From NCBI GenBank assembly GCA_016234595.1, contig JACRBG010000055.1, positions 248,001-312,000 on the forward strand: 64,000 nucleotides of DNA, read 5' to 3'. This document shows, one piece after another, positions 1 to 8,568 of the stretch (its first letter is position 1; each line of letters starts with the position of its first letter). Under the pieces are notes generated by a model, which was not told the DNA's origin, did not search any database, and saw only the letters and a program-made list of their open reading frames with translations. A program made the translations under genes and the position numbers. This stretch comes from Chloroflexota bacterium (lineage in GTDB: Bacteria > Chloroflexota > Anaerolineae > Aggregatilineales > J027).

Positions 1-79
1 CCAAATAAAGGGTTTTATGAAAAACGCATATCTAAACGGGACTATAATCATAAGCAAAATACGGGTCAGTGAGGCATCA

Positions 80-454
80 ATGAGAGCATCATCCCTTCCA
101 AATCGCTTGGGTAGCATGGTCAAGAAAATTGCAGGCTATGAACTGCCCTTTATCGTCGTGGCAATCCTAGTATGCCTGATACGTGGCAATCTCACATTGT
201 CCTATCTTGGTTCAACACTGGCGTTCTTAGGCATTTTATGGATTGGCTTTGCCCTTATCAGTGGTTTTACGGGCAATGGCAGCACTCGCACCTTTAACTA
301 TCAGATGAGCGCCTCTGCCTCCCAGAGTATCCAAGAACGAGTTTCAGATGCCCAAAATGATCGGCGGCAAGCGCGTGGTTTTGTAGGGTCAAGTCTTATC
401 TCAGGCGGCATAGCTATTGTGATTGGTCTAACACTCTTCATTTTCTTTTTCTAA
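80..454 (+). CDS. Small hypothetical membrane protein
   Basis: I do not recognise this protein. It is about 124 residues long. There are two hydrophobic stretches near residues 24-65 and a third at the extreme C-terminus that ends in a run of Phe, so it probably has three membrane segments. A polar, Gln/Arg-rich stretch lies between the second and third. An in-frame ATG at 17 is also possible. I prefer 80 because a GTGAGG-like ribosome site sits just upstream and the extra 21 residues look unstructured. It ends 4 bases before the next gene and is probably co-transcribed with it. Confidence 0.55.
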   Translation: MRASSLPNRLGSMVKKIAGYELPFIVVAILVCLIRGNLTLSYLGSTLAFLGILWIGFALISGFTGNGSTRTFNYQMSASASQSIQERVSDAQNDRRQARGFVGSSLISGGIAIVIGLTLFIFFF

Positions 455-458
455 AAAC

Positions 459-1484
459 ATGATGAAAAAATATATCTGCGCCTTTCTCCTACTCGTTTTA
501 TTATGGACAACTCAACCCTCTACCCAAACCACCGCGTCCAATGGCGAAAGTGTGTTGCTCCTCGCCCGCGCCACCGCGACCAGCCCCCATGCCCTCTACC
601 AAATCACAGTAGATGAGCAAGGTCATCTCACCAAAACAACTCTACTGACTGCTTCGGAAGGTTATACACTGGTCAATCGCACCCCCGACACGCTTGATTT
701 TGCGCGGTCAGCCGATGAGCCCCCTCTGCGAATTTTGGTTAAAACAGGCGAGCGTTTTATCTTGACCGATGAACCCACCCCCCCAGCCGATGACCCCATT
801 CAAGCATGGACATCCCAAATTCTGGAACAAGTTACCCCCCTGTCCGGCCCGCGTGATTTTCACCCCCTGCCCAACGACCCCACCAGCGTCATTTTTAGCA
901 TGACTGGGCCAACCGACAACTATCTCAATCTCTACTGGCTAGATTCCGCAGACACTATCCACCCATTGACCACAGTCCAAAAAACGGGGGATGCCTCCCC
1001 ACAATTGTTATCCGCCAGTGCTGAATTTCTCAATTGGCGGCCCGCTAACTTCTTTCAATTCCTCTATCGTGCCCGTCAGCGCGATCTTCAAGGGCAAGAT
1101 CATAATGAATTACGCCTATACTCCCTATCGGATTTTTCCGACACCCCTGCCCCCTATTTCGGCAAAACCCCCATCTGGTCACCTGATGGTAATTGGTTAG
1201 CGGGGGAACGCCTCAATGACAGCACGCCCCCGCTCTATATTTTGTGGCGGGTCGAACTAGCCACCGAGCAAGCGATGGAAATAGGGCCGGGGTGTAATCC
1301 GCTATGGTCAACATCAGGTGATTGGCTAGCCTATGATGGGCACGACAACAGTCAATGGCAGGGCTATACCGATTGTTATGCCAATGGCCGGGTCTATGCT
1401 CAAAATATTACTACGGGAGATATTATCGAACTATCAGCCCATATCGGAGGTTTTGTACTTCAAGCGGGGTGGATGGGTGGTTAA
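459..1484 (+). CDS. Secreted beta-propeller-like protein (TolB/PD40-type repeats)
   Basis: The protein has 341 residues and begins with a typical signal peptide: a Met-Met-Lys-Lys start, a Leu-rich core and a cleavage region near residue 27. It is therefore probably exported. Two PD40-like motifs are visible, WSPDGNWLA near residue 240 and WSTSGDWLAYDG near 282. They suggest a TolB/WD-type beta-propeller in the C-terminal half. No catalytic residues are recognised. Binding or scaffolding outside the membrane is the natural inference, but the ligand is unknown. It follows the small membrane protein by 4 bases. Confidence 0.6.
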   Translation: MMKKYICAFLLLVLLWTTQPSTQTTASNGESVLLLARATATSPHALYQITVDEQGHLTKTTLLTASEGYTLVNRTPDTLDFARSADEPPLRILVKTGERFILTDEPTPPADDPIQAWTSQILEQVTPLSGPRDFHPLPNDPTSVIFSMTGPTDNYLNLYWLDSADTIHPLTTVQKTGDASPQLLSASAEFLNWRPANFFQFLYRARQRDLQGQDHNELRLYSLSDFSDTPAPYFGKTPIWSPDGNWLAGERLNDSTPPLYILWRVELATEQAMEIGPGCNPLWSTSGDWLAYDGHDNSQWQGYTDCYANGRVYAQNITTGDIIELSAHIGGFVLQAGWMGG

Positions 1485-1525
1485 CCAACCTCATCTCGAC
1501 TCTTTACCAGTTCAGTGAGGTTGGT
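1484..1525. terminator. Hairpin between convergent genes
   Basis: A 10-bp inverted repeat (ACCAACCTCA at 1484-1493 with TGAGGTTGGT at 1516-1525) encloses a 22-base loop and is followed on the plus strand by ATTCTTTTG. It lies exactly between two convergent genes, so it may terminate both. The T-run is imperfect, so this is a moderate call. Confidence 0.45.
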
Positions 1526-1541
1526 ATTCTTTTGAACGATG

Positions 1542-1727
1542 CTATTCGGTATCAGCTACCGCTTGCATCAAAGCGACAAACTCCTGCCATTCCTCTTTAA
1601 AGAAATGCAGGGTCATGTTAAACAATTCGATATGGTGAATTTCTTCGCCATCGGGTTCGCTGGTGCGATACACCATATAGTTCTCAGTCTCAACCAAGGT
1701 CTCGGTCAGAATTTCGTGGTCGTCCAT
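1542..1727 (-). CDS. Small acidic hypothetical protein
   Basis: This 61-residue acidic protein has no signal peptide or membrane segment and I cannot assign a family. A clear AAAGGAG ribosome site lies about 9 bases upstream of its ATG, which supports a real gene. The sequence alternates charged and aromatic residues (for example MVYRTSEPDGEEIHHIEL), as expected for a small alpha/beta fold. It is the last gene of a probable operon with the next minus-strand gene and the AI-2E permease. Confidence 0.5.
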   Translation of the reverse strand: MDDHEILTETLVETENYMVYRTSEPDGEEIHHIELFNMTLHFFKEEWQEFVALMQAVADTE

Positions 1728-1756
1728 TGTGGGTTGCTCCTTTGCTTGAATTCCTA

Positions 1757-2056
1757 TTATCCGTTATTTGCCTCATACGTTTCAAGGGCATTCAATACTT
1801 CAATCAAGGCCAATAAACTTGCCCCACTGTGCGCCAATTCATCCAAGCCTTCTACTTTAAAACGGCGCTCAATCAGGTTTTTCTCAAAGTCCGGTTGCTG
1901 TGTAACTGCTATCACCCGTGCCCGCATATCACGGATACGCGCCATATCCCACTTTGTCGCCATTTTCGTCCAATAAATCCGAAACCCAAAGTCTATCCGG
2001 GCTTCGGTCATGGGGGTGCCAATAGGTTTTACGTCGCGGTCATCTCCCATAATCAT
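1757..2056 (-). CDS. Hypothetical cytoplasmic protein
   Basis: This 99-residue protein has no membrane segment. It is rich in charged residues and looks helical in its second half. The start may be the first ATG or the third codon, also ATG; an AGGA just ahead favours the latter slightly. It begins 8 bases after the stop of the AI-2E permease on the same strand, so co-transcription is likely. I recognise no family. Confidence 0.5.
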   Translation of the reverse strand: MIMGDDRDVKPIGTPMTEARIDFGFRIYWTKMATKWDMARIRDMRARVIAVTQQPDFEKNLIERRFKVEGLDELAHSGASLLALIEVLNALETYEANNG

Positions 2057-2064
2057 CCTAACCC

Positions 2065-3369
2065 CTATTCTTCCTCTACAATTTCACCCTCGGAAATATC
2101 CTCGCCCCCATTCGAGCTTGCCAACGCCGCTGGCATGGCGGGGATCAAAACAGGATTGCGTGAAATGACGGTCGTTACCCGTCGCCGCGACGGGCGATGG
2201 AACATATCCTCGTCCAATAACTTGCTCCACAAATAAGTACCAAACATCCGCAGCGTCGCTGTCACAGGTGCAGCCAAAATAACCCCCAACACTCCCGCAA
2301 TCTTGGCCCCAAATACCACCGCCACCAGCACCACAAACGGATGCAGATTTAAGGTACTCCCCATCACGCGCGGCACAAGTAAAACGGCCTCAAGTTGTTG
2401 AATCAGAAAATAGCTCGCCATCACTACAAACGCATACGGCGGCCCACCCAACCCCGGAAAAGTCTGGCTTTCCGCCACCAGCGCCATCAATACCGCCGGA
2501 ATAGCTGAAAGGGTCGGCCCAATATTCGGAATAAATTCCAATAGCCCCGCGATAAATGCCAACACCAAGGGCTGTGGCATCCCCAGCAGCGTCATGGCAA
2601 CAAATGTCGCCAGTCCCACACTCAAGCTCAAAATGAATTGACCGCGATAGTAGGCATTCCAAATCGCCCCCAATTCGCGCAGCAAAAACCGCATATCGTC
2701 CTGATAATCGCGCGGGACAAATTCAGTCACCGACTGAACAAAAGATGTCCCATCTTTCATCAAATAAAACATCATGACAAAGATAAACAATAGGCTATAG
2801 AGGACGGTGAACACACTGCCAATCAATCCCGCTGCCGGGTCAATGAGTCCAGTCACAGTGCCACGCAGCGTGGTCGAAAGGCCATCATTCGCGTCAATAT
2901 TTTTGCCATCCGCGTTAAACAAGCCCTGCAACAAATCGGTAGGCACAAACTTATTTTTACCTAAGCGGATCGGCTTACTTAATTGGGCATCAAGATCTTC
3001 GCCTGTTTTCTGAATCAGCGAAGGAGCCTCAGTAACAAATTCCTCCACTTGCTGGGTCAGGCGTGGCACAATCACAATCCCCACCAGCACAATCGAAGCG
3101 ATCACCAGCGTAAAAGTCAAAAATACCGCAAGGGTACGTCGTATCTGCTGAAGCGGGATAAACCACAGCATGGTCTCTAATTCATTGACCAATGGAATCA
3201 GTAAATAGGACAGTAAAACCGCAATCAGCACCGGTGTCCATGCTGTACCTAAACGCACACTGAGATAAAACACCAACCCCAAAGCAATCAGCGTCACAGT
3301 GCGCTTAGTCCGGGGTGACCACGGCGGGCTGGTCAAAACTGGCAAATCACTCGACATTCGGGTTCCCAT
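2065..3369 (-). CDS. AI-2E family transporter (permease)
   Basis: This 434-residue polytopic membrane protein matches the AI-2E / YdiK-PerM family. A pair of N-terminal hydrophobic segments is followed by a long soluble loop (about residues 85-165). A dense cluster of membrane helices in the second half includes the family-typical segment GLLEFIPNIGPTLSAIPA. Members are general efflux or uptake permeases; the autoinducer-2 label comes from one E. coli member and should not be taken as the substrate here. The C-terminal tail is acidic and unconserved-looking. A start at 3357 is also possible. A second paralogue lies at 30231-31580. Confidence 0.88.
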   Translation of the reverse strand: MGTRMSSDLPVLTSPPWSPRTKRTVTLIALGLVFYLSVRLGTAWTPVLIAVLLSYLLIPLVNELETMLWFIPLQQIRRTLAVFLTFTLVIASIVLVGIVIVPRLTQQVEEFVTEAPSLIQKTGEDLDAQLSKPIRLGKNKFVPTDLLQGLFNADGKNIDANDGLSTTLRGTVTGLIDPAAGLIGSVFTVLYSLLFIFVMMFYLMKDGTSFVQSVTEFVPRDYQDDMRFLLRELGAIWNAYYRGQFILSLSVGLATFVAMTLLGMPQPLVLAFIAGLLEFIPNIGPTLSAIPAVLMALVAESQTFPGLGGPPYAFVVMASYFLIQQLEAVLLVPRVMGSTLNLHPFVVLVAVVFGAKIAGVLGVILAAPVTATLRMFGTYLWSKLLDEDMFHRPSRRRVTTVISRNPVLIPAMPAALASSNGGEDISEGEIVEEE

Positions 3370-3561
3370 TCAAATTAGAACTAAAATTCGCCTAACCGAT
3401 TGTACACCAGATTTCAGCCCCCCTCACGCAATTGAGTATTAAGATTTGGTATAGGGAGTATAAGCATATTAAGGGTAAGTTTCTTCGAATTTCAACCTTC
3501 TGGCCTGTGAACCCTCCTATAATTGGGACGGCACGGCCACAACACCCAAAGGAGGGTTTAT

Positions 3562-4488
3562 ATGGCCCAACATTCAGAAGTGGTGATCCAGACCAAGAAC
3601 CTAACCAAAAAATATGGCGGGATGGTTGCCCTGCACGACTTAAATTTAGAAGTCCAGCGGGGTGAGGTTTTTGGATATCTGGGGCCAAATGGTGCAGGCA
3701 AAACTACCACCATTCGCACCCTGCTTGATCTCATCCGTCCTACCAGCGGCGCGGCCACCATCCTCGGCCTCGATTCAAGGCGTGACAGTGTCAAAATCCA
3801 TGCCCAAGTTGGCTTCCTGCCATCCGAAATGACACTCTATCACAACATGACAGGCCGCCAATATGTCCAATTTATTGAACAAGGCCGCCGTGTGGCATGT
3901 ATGGCCGAAGCCGAACGCCTTGCCCAACGCCTAGATTACGACTTGCACCGTTCGCTGGAAGGTCTCAGCACCGGCAATCGTCGCAAGATGGGCCTCATCG
4001 CCGCTCTGATGCACCGTCCCCCCCTGCTCATTTTGGATGAGCCAACCTCTGGGCTTGATCCATTGATGCAGCAAACCTTCAATGAACTGATACGTGAAAT
4101 TCAAGCCGAGGGTCGCACGGTCTTTCTCTCGTCGCATAATTTACCCGAAGTCGAAGCCCTGTGTGATCGTGTTGGAATTTTGCGGGCGGGCAAATTAGTC
4201 ACGGTTGAAACCATCCAAGCCCTAGCCAATTTGCGTTTCCGTTGGTTCATTTTGGAATTCGAGCAGCCTGTCGAAGTCAGCCAATTCAAAGCCCTATCGA
4301 ATGTGACCGCTCTCGAGGCCAATTCGGACAACACCCGCCTGCGAATTCAAGTGAGTGGCACTATTGACTCAGTGATCAAACTGGCAGCCCACTATCCGCT
4401 GCATGATTTATCCGTCGAGCATCCTTCGCTAGAAGAGGCCTTCCTCGAATTTTATGGCAGCAATAATGGGAAAGGGGTGCAGGCATGA
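3562..4488 (+). CDS. ABC-2 type transporter, ATP-binding protein
   Basis: This is a cytoplasmic ATPase of an ABC-2 exporter, 308 residues long. Walker A (GPNGAGKTT) is near residue 40. The signature is degenerate (LSTGNRRKMGL, about 134) and Walker B (LLILDEPTSGLDP) is near 155, followed by the switch His in SSHNLPEVE. A roughly 85-residue C-terminal extension resembles the accessory domain common in multidrug or antibiotic ABC ATPases. I chose the ATG at 3562 because AAAGGAGGG lies 5-6 bases upstream; the longer open frame from 3523 would run through that ribosome site. It overlaps the permease gene by 4 bases (ATGA). Confidence 0.92.
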   Translation: MAQHSEVVIQTKNLTKKYGGMVALHDLNLEVQRGEVFGYLGPNGAGKTTTIRTLLDLIRPTSGAATILGLDSRRDSVKIHAQVGFLPSEMTLYHNMTGRQYVQFIEQGRRVACMAEAERLAQRLDYDLHRSLEGLSTGNRRKMGLIAALMHRPPLLILDEPTSGLDPLMQQTFNELIREIQAEGRTVFLSSHNLPEVEALCDRVGILRAGKLVTVETIQALANLRFRWFILEFEQPVEVSQFKALSNVTALEANSDNTRLRIQVSGTIDSVIKLAAHYPLHDLSVEHPSLEEAFLEFYGSNNGKGVQA

Positions 4489-5285
4489 AATGGGCTATTT
4501 TTCGCAAATCCATCCGCGATTCATGGAAAGGGATGTTCGGTTGGGGTATCGGCCTCGGCCTCTATGCCCTTTTAGTAATCGGTCTCTATCCTTCCGTTGC
4601 CGAGCAAAAAGCTGACTTCGAGAAGATTATGGATAACTACCCCGATTCCATGACGGCTATCATGGGGACGGACGATTTATTCTCACCTGTCGGTTATCTG
4701 CAATCCCAATTGATGTTGTACCTACCTCTCCTGTTGGGCATCTATGCCATTTTGCAGGGTCTCAATGCTGTCACTGGCGAGGAGCGCAAGCAAACGATGG
4801 ACACCCTTGCCGCCCTGCCCATCCCCCGCTGGCAAATTCTCACCGAGAAATTTTTGGCGACACTGGTCATCATGGTCGGCATTCTAACCCAATTTTTCCT
4901 CTCACTGGTCATTGGGCGTATGCTTTGGCCGGAATTGGACATTAGCTACGATAAATTGGCAGCGGTAACCTATGCCAGCCTACTGCCGATTATGGTGATT
5001 GCGGGGGTGGCCTTTCTGCTTTCGGCGGTTCTACCGATGCACCGTCGCTGGGGTGGGATTATTTCGAGCCTATTTCTGGTCGGCACCTATCTCATTTATG
5101 CACTGGGCAATGCCAGCAAAACCATTGAGCCGTTCCAGCCATTTACCCCCTTTGAATATTACAACACGATCAAAATTCTAGAAGGTGGCCTGCCACTAGG
5201 GGACATACTCGTTCTTACCGTTGCCATTCTGCTGTTATGGGCGGCTTCGCTGTATACCTTTGAACGGCGTGATTTGGGGACGTAG
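4485..5285 (+). CDS. ABC-2 type transporter, permease
   Basis: This 266-residue integral membrane protein has six predicted hydrophobic segments. A long first extracytoplasmic loop (about residues 40-65) and the segment EERKQTMDTLAALP between helices are typical of ABC-2 / NatB-like permeases. It partners the ATPase encoded immediately upstream, with which it overlaps by 4 bases, implying translational coupling. The substrate cannot be read from the sequence. A strong terminator follows. Confidence 0.88.
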   Translation: MKWAIFRKSIRDSWKGMFGWGIGLGLYALLVIGLYPSVAEQKADFEKIMDNYPDSMTAIMGTDDLFSPVGYLQSQLMLYLPLLLGIYAILQGLNAVTGEERKQTMDTLAALPIPRWQILTEKFLATLVIMVGILTQFFLSLVIGRMLWPELDISYDKLAAVTYASLLPIMVIAGVAFLLSAVLPMHRRWGGIISSLFLVGTYLIYALGNASKTIEPFQPFTPFEYYNTIKILEGGLPLGDILVLTVAILLLWAASLYTFERRDLGT

Positions 5286-5299
5286 CGCCAAGAAGTTTT

Positions 5300-5338
5300 A
5301 CAGGGGCGACTTTAGGCAAGCCGTCCCTGTTGTTTTTT
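5300..5338 (+). terminator. Rho-independent terminator of the ABC-2 operon
   Basis: ACAGGGGCG (5300-5308) pairs with CGTCCCTGT (5322-5330) with one G-T wobble. A T-rich tail (TGTTTTTT) follows. It lies 15 bases after the permease stop. Confidence 0.8.
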
Positions 5339-5361
5339 CAGAGGGGGGAGAGGTCGAGTAT

Positions 5362-6312
5362 TTAGGGCAAAGTGCAGTTAGACGAACCGCACGCTTCAAT
5401 CAGCGATTGCAGTGAGCCACTATCAGTCAATGGCGCGTACAAATTAATCGCTTGTTGATACCAGTTAATTTTGTCGGTTGCATCGGTGGAAAAATCGGCT
5501 AGCCGCGCCGCCGCTAACGCCTGACTTGCGATGTCTGCCAATGTCCCGGCCAACTCAAATCCACAGTGGAGGAATTGGTCGCTGGCATCCGCGCCATCAA
5601 TCATGTGATACCACTCACCCAACCGGATATAGGTCATCGGCGATTCAAAAACACTAATCACCCCATCCGAGGTATCTGCATCCACAAATGGCCGCTCAAC
5701 ACATTGGCGTGTACTTGTCGCCAAAATCGTGTTGATGGCGTCATAATACAGGCCAAATTGAGCATACAAATTAGCGGTGGCATAGGCCAACGATTCTTCA
5801 TCCAAGCCCAACGAGCTAAGGGCCGATAATGCCGCGTTGAGAATGGCCTCATCCTGACTGCTAAGGGTGGTCGTCGAGACCCCATTCGCATTTTCCGGTA
5901 TGGTAGATAGCGATGTTGCGGCTGGGGCGGGTTGTGGCGCGTCTTTCCAAACCGCCTCATTAAGATAGACAAACGCCGTCGGATTCGGATTAGAATCGCA
6001 TTGTACAATCCCATCGGCATACTGTTCGACCACCGTTAAGTCGGCACACAAAATAATGGCTTGGCTGTTCCCTGCCACCTGCAAATAGTCACGCGCGCGG
6101 ACGGGTGTCCCCGGAAAAGCGGGCGAAAACGTGTTGTAATCGTCCCAACCCTCGCGGTTAATGTTCACCGTCCCGCTTACCGCCAGCAACAGATGAGTCA
6201 CTTCTTGCTCATTCGACTGTTGGCGCGGTTGTGCGCTCACCACGCCAGTCAATGTCAGCAACGACACTGCCAGCACCACCATAAATATCTTGAAACGCAT
6301 TTGCTTAGGCAT
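5362..6312 (-). CDS. Secreted hypothetical protein
   Basis: The protein is 316 residues from the preferred ATG at 6312; the frame is open to 6387. It begins with MPKQMRFKIF and a hydrophobic core ending at a VVSAQ cleavage site, so it is exported. The remainder is Ala-rich and helical, with scattered Cys that could form disulfides. One segment (residues about 40-110 after the signal) could be a FecR- or PEGA-like beta domain, but this is weak. It follows the TPR membrane protein on the same strand and may be co-expressed. Function unknown. Confidence 0.6.
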   Translation of the reverse strand: MPKQMRFKIFMVVLAVSLLTLTGVVSAQPRQQSNEQEVTHLLLAVSGTVNINREGWDDYNTFSPAFPGTPVRARDYLQVAGNSQAIILCADLTVVEQYADGIVQCDSNPNPTAFVYLNEAVWKDAPQPAPAATSLSTIPENANGVSTTTLSSQDEAILNAALSALSSLGLDEESLAYATANLYAQFGLYYDAINTILATSTRQCVERPFVDADTSDGVISVFESPMTYIRLGEWYHMIDGADASDQFLHCGFELAGTLADIASQALAAARLADFSTDATDKINWYQQAINLYAPLTDSGSLQSLIEACGSSNCTLP

Positions 6313-6434
6313 AATCTTTAGTGCCCTCTCCCTCTTCATTCCTGCGATAGTGCAGGGCCTATCTGCTATCATACGGCAGGCTTTCAACTATTGCCTGTCG
6401 TTTAATCCACGAAACAACACCTGTCATCCTGTTA

Positions 6435-8180
6435 TTACCCGCCCCCAAAAGGCGAGGTCGTGTTGCTCTCTAAATCCAAACATGTCGGCGTTCGACCCAA
6501 TGCTGAATCTCTTGCCAACCGCACTTCGGCCTCATCTTGGTGGGTATCTTGACGGCTACTCGTCGTCCGGCCCAACCGCACTTCGTTCCAAGCCGACAAA
6601 GCCGCTTGCGAATCTGCCGCGCCTGAGCATATCGCATCAAAAACACGCGCTTCAAAGTACCACAAATCAATCTCAGTCGTTGCTACATAAGCGTGCAGGC
6701 GTTCATCCGGGGCGCACGGCAGCGGGACTGGGCCATTCACATTGGGTAAATCAAAAGTGCCTAAACTTGCTTGGGCGCTGCTCAAATTCGCTTTCGCCTG
6801 TTGATACGTCCCCGCTTCCAAATAGGCTCGCCCTAGCGAAAGATGCAGCAAATACTCAATCTGCTCCGCGACCACTGGGTCTTCAATATAGGGTTGGAGA
6901 ATATCATTTTCTGTATTCGGATTAGCCCGCGCACTTGCCAGCAAATTTAACCCATCTGTCAACAGTTGCAAGGCTTTATCATATTCTCCATTATCGCTGT
7001 TAAGCTCGGCCAAATAATACCGCGCTAGCAGCAAGCGTGAATCTGCTTCCAATACCCGTTCAAACACACTTTCAGCCCGATCGGGTGATCCCAATGTCAA
7101 ATACAAACACCCTACCTCTAATAAATTGGAGGCGTGGGGATCAGGGTCAAGTCGCGTCGCCGATTCCAAATAAAGTTCAGCCTCAGCCGCATTCCCTGAA
7201 TCAATCGCCCGCTGACCAAACCAATTATAGACATCAGCCGCGGCGGGTGGGGCCACCAAATAAAACATCATGACCACCACAAAAAACAGGGTAGCCAGCG
7301 CAAAGGTCGCCTCGCCTTGCCATGACCGTCCTGAAGATCGGTCAAAGAAAAAGGCGTTTAACACTTCGCGCCCTGCCAAAATGGAGGCCAACCCTAACAA
7401 TGCTTGGGCAATCGCCGATGCTCCTGACAATGCGTCCGGCCCATCAATTGAAAGCCGTTGGGTCAGCAGGGTAATCAACACAATCGCCGCTAATGCCGGC
7501 ACCGTCGCCAGCACAAACCATAGTGCATTCAGCCGGCGGGCGCGCCGTGACCGACGATTATCCAAAAACCACCACCATGCCTCGGCTTTAGGTGAGGTTG
7601 GTTGGGCTTTTCGCAATTTCGCGGGGTCTAAGTCATAACGTTCGACTACTTCACGGCGTAAATCATCTAACAAATCATCATGTTCAATTAAGTAAGTGAG
7701 GGCGTCGCGCTTGATATGATAGGGAACAGGTTCTTTCTGCTCCAAAATATATTGCACATAATCGCGTGCCCACAAGGTCTCCAAGAGCAAATGTTGCACA
7801 CGGGTCGTTTCTTCTTCTGCCCGTCGAATCGCTAAATTACGCGACCGATTTTTTTTGTTCAAAGCATCTTGGACGTCATTGCGGACATCCCGCACCATCT
7901 CGCCCACTTCGCGCAGCAGATTTCGCAACACGACAATCATCCCGATCACCAAATCAAGCGGCAGGCGGACGATGGTCGTGCCGACATTTCGGCGTTTAAG
8001 TTCAGTTGTCAAACGGCGTTTATCTTGTTTAAAACCGGGCATCGCTTTTTGTAATTTTTCCAAAGCGATTTGATAAGCACGCCGCGCCGATTCAAGATCA
8101 ACCCCAGCTTCAATGGCTTCGGGGCTGCCTGCAAACTCGCCTTTGATAGGTACTTCCGGTGGTGGATTCTCACCGAGCAT
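6435..8180 (-). CDS. TPR-repeat membrane protein
   Basis: This 581-residue protein has three regions. The N-terminal 200 residues are charged and coiled-coil-like, with a short amphipathic or hydrophobic patch near 75-92. Membrane segments lie around residues 222-245, 255-278 and 288-310. The C-terminal half carries tetratricopeptide-like repeats, such as NAAEAELYLESATRLDPDPH and SPDRAESVFERVLEADSRL. TPR domains mediate protein-protein contacts, so this is probably a membrane-anchored assembly or regulatory factor, with the TPR side most likely outside given three helices. A GAGGG ribosome site precedes the ATG. Confidence 0.7.
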   Translation of the reverse strand: MLGENPPPEVPIKGEFAGSPEAIEAGVDLESARRAYQIALEKLQKAMPGFKQDKRRLTTELKRRNVGTTIVRLPLDLVIGMIVVLRNLLREVGEMVRDVRNDVQDALNKKNRSRNLAIRRAEEETTRVQHLLLETLWARDYVQYILEQKEPVPYHIKRDALTYLIEHDDLLDDLRREVVERYDLDPAKLRKAQPTSPKAEAWWWFLDNRRSRRARRLNALWFVLATVPALAAIVLITLLTQRLSIDGPDALSGASAIAQALLGLASILAGREVLNAFFFDRSSGRSWQGEATFALATLFFVVVMMFYLVAPPAAADVYNWFGQRAIDSGNAAEAELYLESATRLDPDPHASNLLEVGCLYLTLGSPDRAESVFERVLEADSRLLLARYYLAELNSDNGEYDKALQLLTDGLNLLASARANPNTENDILQPYIEDPVVAEQIEYLLHLSLGRAYLEAGTYQQAKANLSSAQASLGTFDLPNVNGPVPLPCAPDERLHAYVATTEIDLWYFEARVFDAICSGAADSQAALSAWNEVRLGRTTSSRQDTHQDEAEVRLARDSALGRTPTCLDLESNTTSPFGGG

Positions 8181-8568
8181 TGTGCCGTCCCTCTTTTATC
8201 AACAGTGATTGATTTGATTATAGGTCATTTACCAGAGGTACAAAAGCGCCCAAACTTTTGGGGGTGTGTCCGGTATAATACTCTTGCCTTATGTGTTTCG
8301 CATGTTTTCTGTATTTTCCGTGTTTTCCTGTCAGGTAGTGTCAAGCTAGTGTCAGCCAGCGTCAGGTAAACGTTGGTAAAGCGTTTCAACTGCGGCATAG
8401 CATGGTTCTGCACAAACCTGTAGGATTTGCTCTTGCGTTTGGTGAATTGGGCCTGATAAACTTTATCGCTCAAAACACTCAGCACATAAAATTCCAGCAA
8501 TCAGGCCCTCAAATGGCTTAAAACGGCCCATCTACTCATAGGCCGCAGAAGGAAAGGATAGTTAAACA
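8181..8568. other. 388-base intergenic regulatory region
   Basis: This divergent gap carries no convincing gene. It holds a TATAAT at 8274-8279, the four direct repeats at 8330-8370, a 9-bp inverted repeat GGGCCTGAT/ATCAGGCCC at 8449-8457 and 8500-8508, and a small hairpin CGGCC/GGCCG at 8524-8545 directly ahead of the ribosome site (AGAAGGAAAGG, 8548-8558). The last two would be in the 5' leader of the glycosidase mRNA if transcription starts upstream of 8449. Confidence 0.5.
8330..8370. promoter_or_regulatory. Four helically phased GTCA direct repeats
   Basis: Four copies of a GTCA(A/G)-type unit start at 8330, 8340, 8351 and 8361 (GTCAGGTAGT, GTCAAGCTAGT, GTCAGCCAGC, GTCAGGTAAA). The 10-11-base period matches one DNA turn. 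Such arrays are typical binding sites for OmpR/PhoB-type response regulators, but the regulator is not identified. They lie about 200 bases upstream of the secreted glycosidase gene and about 150 bases from the divergent TPR gene, so either could be the target. Confidence 0.5.

Noticed and set aside
2065-3369. Quorum-sensing function from the AI-2E name
   Set aside because: The family name reflects one E. coli member; no luxS or signal genes are present in the window.
8225-8500. 91-codon minus-strand frame in the 8.2-8.6 kb gap
   Set aside because: It covers the repeat and leader structures, lacks a ribosome site and is not protein-like.
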